Shown: one piece after another, positions 16,953 to 28,100 of the stretch
How the letters are laid out: each line of letters opens with the position of its first letter
Numbering within the stretch: the first letter of the stretch is position 1
Assembly: GCF_035974275.1 (NCBI RefSeq)
Contig: NZ_CP142422.1
Coordinates: 1,674,001-1,738,000 of the forward strand
Length of the DNA: 64,000 nt
Direction of reading: 5' to 3'
Source: Chryseobacterium sp. MYb264
GTDB taxonomy: Bacteria; Bacteroidota; Bacteroidia; Flavobacteriales; Weeksellaceae
Translations under genes and position numbers: made by a program
The notes under the pieces: generated by a model
What the model was told of the DNA's origin: nothing
Database searches by the model: none
The model's input: only the letters and a program-made list of their open reading frames with translations

Positions 16953-17555
16953 TTAGTGATGATTAACAATTAATTCGTAATGACAAGAGCTGTCTTCCTG
17001 AAGTTGCAGCACCTTCATTTCAAATGAAACATCCAGCTTCATGCCGTCACAGATTCCACGAATAAAGTCTTTCAGCACAGGCCATTCAAGATGTTCTGAA
17101 ATTTGGTACTGCTGTGTTGCTTTATGATAGCGGTCTTTACCTTTCACCTGCAAATGCAGCTGGTTTTCATTCAATACAACCACTTCAAAATTATACTCCG
17201 GACTGGAAGTAAACACCGTCGCCAGTAAAATTTTCGTCATATCCGGAATACTTGAGGTAAGGTTTGGATGAATATTCAGATTGCGCAAGGCCATCTTTGT
17301 TCCCAAATCATAAAAAAAAGCCTCAGAAAGCTTACGAATTGCCTCTTCACCAAAAAGTTCACCCGCCTGTTTCAGCATTCCGGCATAGAAAGCACCCGTA
17401 ATATCCGAAAGACGCTGCACTAAAAGCGGAAAAGAGGGCGGAAAAAAATCGATAATCAAACCTTCCTTATCCATATTCTCAAGATAGACATCATTTTTTC
17501 TGAACTCTGATAGTGCCAGATAAGTGTCCGGCAATTGTTTTTCTGTTGTATTCAT
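16953..17555 (-). CDS. Hypothetical protein in the PKS operon
   Basis: 200 residues, no signal peptide or membrane helix, mixed helix and strand. The pattern 'FYAGMLKQAGELFGEEAIRK' followed by 'FEVVVLNENQLHLQVKGKDR' loosely resembles small V4R or ATC-hydrolase-like domains, but I cannot assign it. Its start ATG shares a base with the stop of the AT-TE gene, so the two are likely translated together. A tailoring or folding role in polyketide assembly is only inference from position. Confidence 0.75.
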   Translation of the reverse strand: MNTTEKQLPDTYLALSEFRKNDVYLENMDKEGLIIDFFPPSFPLLVQRLSDITGAFYAGMLKQAGELFGEEAIRKLSEAFFYDLGTKMALRNLNIHPNLTSSIPDMTKILLATVFTSSPEYNFEVVVLNENQLHLQVKGKDRYHKATQQYQISEHLEWPVLKDFIRGICDGMKLDVSFEMKVLQLQEDSSCHYELIVNHH

Positions 17556-19111
17556 TATAAAGATTTTGAAATTAATTTTGAAAGCGTTTCAGGATGATCA
17601 TTGATAAAAAAATGACCGCCCTCCAAGTGATGAAATTCTATGTCTCCATGAGAATAATTTCTCCATTCCTCAATTTTATGAGCATAAGTTTCCTTTGTTC
17701 CCATAATCGCTGTGATTGGTGTTTTGATGCGGCTTCCGTTGTAATTGCTAACGGAATCAAGCAATTTAAAATCAGCCCTTAGAATGGGTTCGGCATATTC
17801 GAAAAAGGTATGGTTATCGATGAATGTCTGCGGCATCCCGCCCATAGCGATCAATCTTTCAGCAAATTCTTTTTGAGGAAGCTGATGAAGCACTTTGAGG
17901 GCATCTGTATCGATGATCGTAGGTCTGGGAACCCCACTCACGATCAATCGAGCCGGATTTTTCCCTGCTTTTTCAAGACGGTACGTCACCCAATGTCCTA
18001 AAATAGCGCCCAAACTGTGTCCGTAAATAACATCATGTTCAGTATCTATTTCTGTACTGATCTGTCGGTAGATATCGCCCATCGCATCGTAAAAAGAATC
18101 GAGAAGTGATTCTTTGTGACGCTTTCCTCTGCCTGGCAATTCTAACGGAACCCATTCAAAATCCTCCAGATACGGCTGCAAAAACTGATAAGAATACCGA
18201 TTTCCACCTGCAAAAGGCAGCAAAAACAGACGTCGTTTCTTTTGAATCCAGTTTTGTTTAATAATATTTTTATCATAAACCGTTTTAACTTCCGTGACCA
18301 TTTTGGTTAAAAACTGTCCTCCGATTTCTTCAAAATGAGTAACTCCTTTATTCAGCAGATATAAAATAGTATCCGTCCAAAGTACAGAATGACTGATCTG
18401 ATCGCTCAAAGTACGCTTAGCATCTTTTTCATCATAACGGGTTGCATTCTTATTTGAAATCACGGGAATCTGCATTGGAAAAAACTCAAACTGATCGAGA
18501 AAAGAACGGAACAACTGAGATGCATTGTCCATATACCGCGAGTGAAAAGCGGCACTTACATTTAACGGAACTACTTTGATTCCTTCATTTTCAAAGTCTT
18601 TTAAAACCTCAGAAATACCATCCACCGGACCAGAAAGTACAGTCTGTGAAGGTGTATTATAATTCGCAATATCTGTTTTCTCGTGATATCCTTTGTGAAG
18701 GATTTTTTTAATTGTTTCAATATCACACCCTAAGACTACAGCCATTCCGCCATTTTTAGCGGCAGCCATCAGTTTGCCCCTTTTTTTCACCAATTTTAAT
18801 CCGGTTTCAAAATCAAAAACTCCCGAAGCCTGCAACGCGTTATATTCTCCTAAGCTATGTCCAATCAAAAAATCGGGAGCGGAATCGTTTTTTAAAAACT
18901 CCCGGTATCCTAAAGAATTCACCACATACAATGCAGGCTGAGTAAATTCGGTGTTGTTTAATTTTTTTTCAGGATCTTCCAGACATAATTTTTTAATATC
19001 ATATCCGAGGATTGCCGATGCCCTCGCTGTTTCAGAAGGATACCGATCAAAAAGCTCTTTTCCCATCCCCTTATATTGGGAACCCTGTCCGGGAAACATT
19101 AATGTTTTCAT
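17555..19111 (-). CDS. Trans-acting malonyltransferase fused to type II thioesterase
   Basis: 518 residues. The N-terminal half (1-285) is a complete acyltransferase: FPGQGSQ at 6-12, nucleophile Ser86 in GHSLGE, and AFHSRYM with His190, the pattern of malonyl-specific enzymes. The C-terminal part (about 292-518) is a GrsT-like thioesterase: LLPFAGGNRYSY, LELPGRGKR, Ser366 in GHSLGA and His500 in GGHFF. At the place of the usual catalytic Asp (G..D) I read MGTKE, so the acid of the triad may be Glu or lie elsewhere. The AT would load malonyl units on the PKS, which has no AT domain. The TE would clear stalled chains or release the product. AT-TE in one protein is unusual. Confidence 0.92.
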   Translation of the reverse strand: MKTLMFPGQGSQYKGMGKELFDRYPSETARASAILGYDIKKLCLEDPEKKLNNTEFTQPALYVVNSLGYREFLKNDSAPDFLIGHSLGEYNALQASGVFDFETGLKLVKKRGKLMAAAKNGGMAVVLGCDIETIKKILHKGYHEKTDIANYNTPSQTVLSGPVDGISEVLKDFENEGIKVVPLNVSAAFHSRYMDNASQLFRSFLDQFEFFPMQIPVISNKNATRYDEKDAKRTLSDQISHSVLWTDTILYLLNKGVTHFEEIGGQFLTKMVTEVKTVYDKNIIKQNWIQKKRRLFLLPFAGGNRYSYQFLQPYLEDFEWVPLELPGRGKRHKESLLDSFYDAMGDIYRQISTEIDTEHDVIYGHSLGAILGHWVTYRLEKAGKNPARLIVSGVPRPTIIDTDALKVLHQLPQKEFAERLIAMGGMPQTFIDNHTFFEYAEPILRADFKLLDSVSNYNGSRIKTPITAIMGTKETYAHKIEEWRNYSHGDIEFHHLEGGHFFINDHPETLSKLISKSL

Positions 19112-19125
19112 TCTAAATTCAAAAT

Positions 19126-22100
19126 CTAATTAACAACCTTACTCATCATCATCTCTTTTTCTACGAATGCAGCCAGAGATTCTATTGTGGTATAATCATA
19201 TAAAACATGAAAATCCATCCTGATATCCAACTGTTTATTTATACTTCGGATAAGCTCCCAACCGGAAACTGAATCCAGTCCAAACTCGAAGAAATCACTT
19301 TTTACATTCATTGTTCCGACAGGTTTTTTAACAATATCTGCGACAATTTTCTGAATATGGTTTTCGATATTTTGGGATTCTTTTTCAGGAGCTGAAGCCG
19401 TTGATTTCACTTCATTTTTTAAATCAGGAATCCAGAATCTTTTTCTTTCAAAAGGATAGGTCGGTAGTTTTATTCTGTCAGGTTTTAAGTCTCCATATAA
19501 TAAATTCCAAGGAATATCCGCACCCACACACCACAAATTAAGCAACGATCTGAAATTCGATTCTGCAATCATTCTGATTTTTTCATTCTCATCAACCGCT
19601 TCATTCAATATCTTTAACGAAGCTTTTCCCTGAAGAATATTTCCGCAAAATACAGGCTCTTCTCCTTCAAGATAAGCATTGATCTGATATAAAAGGTCGT
19701 TTAAATCTTCCGCAATCCATCCTACTCTTTCCTCCAGAAAATCTCTTCCCGACTGCAACGTCAATGCAATAGAATGAATATTTAATGAAGAATCCGAAAC
19801 AATTTTTTCCTTTAAAAGCTTAACATATTCTGTCAGTCGCTCTTTATTTTTTGCTGTTAAAAGGATAACTGCCGAACCTGTATGATCTATTTTTTGATGC
19901 ATATTGTGATATTCCTGCACAATGAGATGCGCATTTGCTCCGCCAAAACCAAAACTGCTGATTCCCGCCATTTTAGCCTGATCCGAATTCCATGGAATCG
20001 TCTCAGAAAGCAGATAAAAAGGACTACCTTCTGTCTGCAGATATTGATTGGGGTTGATGAGCTGCGGATTTCCCGGTAAAGTTTTATGTTTAAATGCCAT
20101 CAGCACTTTGATAAGACCTGCCACTCCGGAAGCTGATTCCGTATGTCCTATATTGGCCTTAACGCTTCCGACTGCACATCCTGAAGGCGTTATTTTCTGA
20201 TCTTTTTCTTTATATAGAGTTTCAAAAGCCATCTTTAATCCTTCAATTTCGATAGGATCTCCAAGAGCGGTTCCTGTTCCGTGCGCTTCGATATAGCTTA
20301 TCCTTGATGGATTAATATTTGATTTTCTATATGCTTCTATCAACAGATCCCGCTGAGATTTAGGATTCGGGGCAGTTAAAGAACTGGCTTTTCCTCCGTG
20401 ATTTTCTGCACCTCCACGAATTAATCCGTAAATAAAATCTCCGTCCTGCTTTGCTTTTTTGAAGGACTTCAGAATGACAATTCCCACACCCTCCGAGCGG
20501 ACATATCCGTTGGCTCTGTCATCAAAAGATCTGCATCTTCCGTCCTGGCTCAGCATTCCTGCATTATTAATCATCAAAGTAGTGTCAGGAATCAGCACCG
20601 TATTTACACCTCCGGCAATGGCGTGATCACATTTTCCGTTTCTGATTTTCTCCGCTGCCCTGTGAATGGCAATCAAAGAACTTGAACAGGCCGTTTTCAC
20701 CGGAACACTCGGACCATGAAGATCCAGAAGAAAAGAAATTCTGTTCGCCAGCATCGCATCCGAATTACCAATTCCGGCATGAGGCTGTCTTCCCAATTCC
20801 GGGTTTCGGCGCAACATAACGGCATAATCATTATTCATCACACCGATAAATACCCCTGTATTTGAACCTTTTAACGATGAAGGAGTAATATTCGCGTCTT
20901 CCAAAGCTGTGTACACCGTTTCGATAGTAATCCTTTGCTGGGGATCCATCAACGTTGCTTCATTAGGAGTAATTCCAAAATACTCGGCATCGAACTGATC
21001 AACATCTTTAATAAAACCACCCCATTTTACCTCTGTTTTTCTGATATTTTCAGCTGAATTTCCGTAGTACTCCTTCCAGTTCCATCTTTCTTCAGGAATT
21101 TCTGTGATGGCATATTCATTATTTTTCAGCATATTCCAAAACTCATCTACATTCTCTGCTCCGGGAAAACGTCCGGCAATTCCTACGATGGCTACACTGT
21201 TTTCTAATTCTTCACCTGTATCAAACTCCTTTTCAGAATGCTCTTCTGGCAAAGAATCAATTTCATTAAAATCAACCGTATAAGCTCTAAAATCAGCAGA
21301 TTCAATTTTGAGATCCTGATCGTTATTTTTATGATGCTTCATTACTAATTTTCCCTGATGATTTTCCCATAAAAAGTCGACAAGATCATTGATGGTTGGG
21401 TAATTGTAAAATATACTAGATGGTTCATTGATGTCATAAAAAGTATTTAATTCATTAGAAAATCTCACCAGTAAATAAGAAGAAAAACCATAGCTTCGTA
21501 ATTCGGCGTCGGTGCTGAGCTCTTCTTTATCATAATCCAAAATTTCGGCAATGACACTGAGGATATATTCTCCCGCTTCTTTTTTTGTCATGACAGGCAG
21601 TTCGTCATTACTCGGTTTATCTGCCAAGGAAGTCACCTGCTGCCGCTTTTCGCCGTCGGATAAAAATTCTTTATTCCCATAGACTACAACTCCCTGATCG
21701 ACCTTATGATGTAGCATTGCCTCCATCGCTGCAACTCCTTCTGAGGTCGGCATTGGAAGCATTCCCCATTTTTCCTCCAGAATACTTGCGGTATTCTGGT
21801 CTATATGCATTCCCCCATCTTGCCATAAAGGCCAGTTGATGCTCCTGCAAACTCCTTTTCTTAATCCATTCTGCTGCATCTTGTTCCTTTGAGTCGCAAA
21901 ATTATCCATCCACGCATTAGCGGAAGCATAATCTGCCTGACCAATATTCCCTGCCACTGAAGCAATGGATGAACAAAGAATAAAGAAATCGAGATTTTCA
22001 TTCTTTGTTTCCTCATCGAGATGAGTGAGACCCTGTACCTTTGGAGCAAATACTTTTTTGACTTCCTCCTCCGTTTTTCCTGCGATATAACTGTCGTGAA

Positions 22101-25100
22101 TAACTCCCGCACCATGAATAATTCCCGTTATTTTTCCAAAACGAAACTTAATCTTCTGAACTAATCCCGCTACATTCTCGCGATGGGCAATATCGCATGA
22201 TATATAATGAATATTTGATCTTGTAATGACAACTTCATTTTCAGGTTTCCTTCCGACAATAATAATTTCGGTATCCTTAGTTTCGGCAAGATACTCTGAG
22301 AATATTTTACCCAATCCGCCTGCGCCACCCGTAATTACATAAACGCCACCAACTTTGGCAATGGATGGAAGCACCGTATCTGTAGACAGAGGAACCAGTT
22401 TTTTGATCAGCCTTTCATTTCCTGTGATCTTTATTTCAACCTCATCATTCAACGTCTCTTTCTTTATAGATTCGATAATATCATAAGAACGGTTTTCAGA
22501 AAGCAGTCCATCTACACTTAGCAAAGATCCTGACACGTAGGGATTTTCTAAGCGAAGTGTTTTTAATAATCCTGATAAATAGGCAAATTTATGCTCATCT
22601 TTATTATCATATAAAAACAAAATCCTGCCTTTTCTTATCGTTTTTAATTTGTTTAAAATGGTAATAAAGAGTTCTTCTTTTTCCTGATTGGAAAGCACTG
22701 TAACTGTTGAGTTCAAATTTGTTTCAAGTAAATTGACGAAATTTTGCGAAATGGAATCCAACAAAAATAGGTGCTGAAAGTCCTTCTTTTCAGCCGTACT
22801 GTTCTGAGGAGAACTTTTCTGCCATGAATAATCATAAATTCGGGTATATATATTGTCTTGAGCTTTCACGTTTTTTTCTTTTTTAATTAATGGATTAACC
22901 ATCAGTTCTATCAATTCTATAAGAACATTTCCGGAATGGTCTGTAATGGTAATATCAAATGAGTAAACCTCATCATGTGTGGGATTTCTTCTCACATAAC
23001 TCCAGATTTTATCGGGTAATGTGTCATAGATATTGGTATATTTTACCCCTGCCGGAACCAGCAATGTTTCCATTTTATCAATTAATAATGTTCCGATCGT
23101 TGCCTGAAGAGCGTTGTCTACCAATGGAGGAGCAATCATAAAATCCTTCCCTGCGTCCAGTGAAATTTCTGCCAGTGAGAGCCCTTTATCATAATAAATT
23201 TTCTGTATTCCCTGATAACCTGATCCGTACTGCAAACCGTTTTCATGAAGTATCTCATAGTATTCTTTACCAGTCTTATGAAATCTAAGATTTGAAATAA
23301 TTTTCGAAATATTTTGGGTAAGAGGCTGAGATATTTCGTGAGTAAAATTTACTGTTCCTTTTGCATATAAATCTGTATTGGATTTTACCCTATATTCTCC
23401 TGAATTTTTATCAATCTGTAAATGCAATACCTGTTCTTCCTCTTTTGAAAACAAGGGCGAAATCCAACTGCTGTTTTTGAGCTGAATATTTTTTTGCTGA
23501 TTGCTATTTCGTACTACAGCGCAAACCACCTCCAAATAAGCGGTTCCTGGAAACACAACTTTACCATCCACTTTATGGTCTATTAAATATTTTTCATCTC
23601 CTTTAAACTTAAATTCAAAATCAATTAATTCTTCTGTAGAATAATCCTGTCCTAAAATCGGATGAGAAAAAGGCGGAATAGTTTCTTTCACCTTTTTTTC
23701 AGCTGAAAACCAATGCCTTTTTCTGTTGAATGGATACGTCGGAAGCTGTATTTTGTGAGGAATTTTGTCCTTATAAAGCTTTAACCAATCGATTTTTGTT
23801 CCATTTACCCAAGATTGAGCCGTTTTTTTTAACTCAGAAATATTTAAATCTGAAAATAAAAGATCTGCTGTATGAAATTCATCAGTAGAGTTTTTCTCTT
23901 GTGACGGTTTGACAATATAATCGCTCACTTCATTCCTTAAAAAACATTTTAACTGCCATTTCAATTCATGACTATTTTCCGCAAGAAATACCGCTTTTTC
24001 ATGCATAGACTCCCTTCCAACTTGCAACGTATAAGCAATGCTAAGAAAATTGGTGTCCGGATGATGATTCAAATAATGGAGAAGATCCTTAGCTCTTTGC
24101 TGTAACCTTTCTTTATTCTGAGCAGATAGCGGGATCATCATTTTTCCGGTATGAGCCTGCTGTGACCTTTCTTTTTTACGATATTCTTCTAATATAATGT
24201 GAGCATTTACACCACTAAAACCAAAACTGCTGATTCCGGCAATTCTAGGACGGTTATCTGAAGTTGTCCAGATTTCTGTTTCTTTTTGTAGATGAAAAGG
24301 GCTTCCTTCAAGTCTCAGATAAGGATTGGGTTCTGAAAGCAGAGGATTTCCCGGCAAAATTTTATGCTTCATCGCCAATAAAACCTTGATGATTCCTGCC
24401 ATTCCTGATGCAGATTCCAGATGCCCAACATTAGCTTTTACACTTCCGATGCTGCATGTATTTTCTGAAATTTCTAAACCTCGTTCTTTATACAACCTGC
24501 TGAATGCCATTTTTAACCCTTCCGTTTCAATAGGATCCCCCAGAGAAGTGCCTGTTCCGTGGGTTTCGATGTAAGAAACATTAGAAGGATCAACTCCGGC
24601 TGATTGATAAGCTTCCAATAAAAGCTCCGCCTGTGCAAGAGGATTGGGGGATGTCACCGTGTTGGCTCTTCCTCCATGATTTTCAGCTGTTCCGCGGATG
24701 ATCGCATAAATATGATCTCCGTCTTTTTCGGCATCCTTCAGTCTTTTCAAAATCACCGCTCCTACGCCTTCTGAACGGACATACCCATTGGCTGAGGCAT
24801 CAAATGGTTTACAGTTACCGTCTTTACTTAACATATTGGCATTACTAATATATAAGCTGGTTTCGGGAGATAATATCGCATTTACCCCTCCTGCAATCGC
24901 CATTTTACAACGTCCCGAATAGATATGTTCAACTGCTCTGTGAATAGCAACGAGCGAACTGGAACACGCTGTATCAATAGGTTCGCTGGGACCGTGAAGA
25001 TCCAGAAGATAAGAAACCCTATTCGCCAATATAGAATGAACTGTTCCACTCGGAATTAATCCCTGAAGATAAAGGTCTTCATTTTCCTGTAACAACATTT

Positions 25101-28100
25101 CATAATCGTTCGTCCATGTTCCCACAAAAACACCTGTATCACTACCTTTTAAGTCTGAATAGGCAATTCCTCCATCTTCTAAAGCGGTGTAGACTGCTTC
25201 CATAAAAATTCTCTGTTGAGGATCCATCAAAGCCGCTTCAGCAGGAGATATTCCAAAGAATAATGCATCAAATTTATCGATGTCCGAGATAAAGCCCCCC
25301 CATTTCACTTTTGTTTTAGAAGAATCTACAGCAGGATCTCCATAAAATGATCTCCAATCCCATCTGTCTGCGGGAATTTCAGAAATCATGTTTTGATTAT
25401 CATACAATTTCTGCCAGAAATCATCAAGATTATCACAGCCAGGGAAACGTCCTGAGATCCCGACGATTGCTACGGTATTGTCATCCTCATCATCGAAATC
25501 CGCAGATATTTCAGGTGTATCAAGATTTGTATTTTCCGGAATTTGTATTTCTGAATGATGACTATGATCTATATTTTTAACGTACTTTTTCTCAAGTTGA
25601 TCGGTATGATTCTCTTCAAGGAAATCCACCAATTCGTTAATGCTTGAGTAACTGTAAAACAACGCCGGCGTAAGATGAATATCATAATATGCATTAAGAT
25701 CGCCGGAAAGCTTTACCAACGTAGCGGAATCAAAACCGTAACTCATAAAATCCTGATCTGCCTGAATAGTAGAAATATCAAACTTTACAATATCCGCAGC
25801 AAAAACTCTCACCTGTTGGGTAACAAGCTCTCTTATATTTTTATTTTCGGGAATGATTTGTCTTTCCTGTCCGTTCGAAAAATTATTTTTCACTACACTG
25901 ACAGGTTTTTCTGAATTCGTCTGTTTCACTTTAGCGAAAATAACACCGTCTAATTCGCTGATTATATTTCCTTCATTACCGATTAATCTGATGGTAAAAT
26001 TTTCTGATTTCCCACTAGAATTTTGATTTTCCACTTTAATATGACAGTAAAAACTTTCGGGAATTTCATCGTAGAAAATTGCTTTTTCCAACCGGAAAGG
26101 AAGAATCAGCTCGTCGCCACCGTTATGTAAGAACAATCCGACACAGCATTGCAATGCAGAATCCAGCGCCCCAATTGTCCAGCGTATTTCTTTTGATTTC
26201 GCCAAATGGATAACAGCCAGCGCCTCTCTATTTTTCAGATATAATTTATTAATACCCTGAAAACCTTTGCCATAGTTTAAGCCTATATCTTTAAACTTTT
26301 CATAGCATTTCTCGCCTTCCCAATATTCATTAAAATTGTTTTGCAAAGAAATAATATCTGTAAACTTTGGATGATGTATTATTGTTCCTAATTTACCTGT
26401 GGATTTCAATTTATTTTCGCGATCACCAGATTCAATTTCATACAGAATTTTATCTTCTTTTTCCTTTACATTAATAACAACCTCAGCTATGGTATTTTTT
26501 GCGATTTCTAAAGGATTGACCCAAGTAACCTGATGGACTTCTGTAATTTTTTTCCCCTGGCTCAATTCAGCAGCTGCTCTTGCCAATTCAAGATAAGCTA
26601 CTCCTGGAAAAACAAAGTTTTCTCCGACTTTATGATCAGAAATTGACGGTTCTTTATCATTTAGTATACTTTTAAACTGTTGCTGCGAAAAATCTGAAGT
26701 ATTGCGATGTACCAAAGGGTGAAGCTTTCTTTCATTGATGATGTTTTCTTTCGTATACCAATATGATTTTCTTTCGAAGCAATATCCCGGCAGACTAATT
26801 TTTGAGCATTGCTCCTGTGCGTATAATGCCTTCCACTCGATGACATGACCGTTGATCCACGCTTTTCCGAGAACATCCCAATTTTTATTTTCTATTGCAA
26901 CTATAATTTTTTCATAATCAATGGGCTCATCTTTATCATCATGATAAAAAACAGGCTGTCCGAGTTTCTGTTTTAAATCTTCAAGATTCTCAGCAATAAT
27001 GAATCTTTTTTTCTCCATCATCTTTCTGCCCAACTGTAAAGTATAAGCCAGATTATATAGATTGGTTTCCGGATTTTGCTCCAGATGTAACCTCAATTTT
27101 TTACAATAATCAAGCAATTGCTGCTCTGTTTTGGCGGACAATGGAATAAGAGCTGCTCCTTTGTTTTGGTATTTTTTTTCAACTTTTTTATATTCCTCTA
27201 CAATGGTCACGACATTCGTTCCGCTGAAACCAAAACCACTCACCGTTGCCCTTCGCGGATCATCGTTTTTTTGTTTCCAGAATTCCAGTGATTTCTGTAT
27301 TTTAAACGGACTGTTTTCTACATCAATCAGTGCATTGGGATTTTCAAAATTCAGGCTTGGAAAAAGTGATTTATTTTTAATAGCTAAAATCATTTTAATA
27401 ACCCCGGAAACTCCTGCCGCCATTACAGAATGTCCCATATTGGTCTTCACACTTCCCAGACTGCAAAAATTCTTTTCCGCTGTAAAATTCTTAAAGGCCG
27501 CGTCCAAAGCTCCAAATTCTATTGGATCTCCGAGACGTGTTCCGGTTCCGTGAGCTTCCACACAACCAATTGATTCAGGATTAATTTTAAACTTTTGAAA
27601 AGCTTCCGTTAATAAATTTTGCTGAGCCCTCCCATTAGGAGCCGTAATCCCGTTGGTGCTGCCATCCTGATTGGTATATGTTCCCCTGATAACGGCATGA
27701 ATCTGATCATCGTCTTTTTCGGCATCTTCAAGACGCTTTAAAATCAAAACTCCGACCGCCTCACCAGGTACAAAACCATTGGCTCTGGAGTCAAAAGCAT
27801 AGCATTTTCCTTCAGGAGAAAGCATTTGCGCTCTTGATGCTTTTCTGTAAAAATGATGTCTGGTCTCAATCCACGCACCACCAGCAATGGCAACGCTGCT
27901 CTCCCCGCTCATTAAACTGTTACAGGCGAGATGAATAGCCGTAAGCGAGCTTGAACATGCTGTATCTACGGCGATTGCAGGGCCTTTCGTATTCAGAAAA
28001 TAAGACATTCTTGCCGCAAAAACAGCAGGATCATTTCCCCACCATGAGGATGCTTCCTCCGCCTCTGTTCCTATATAATCGCTAAGCCCCGACGTCGCAA

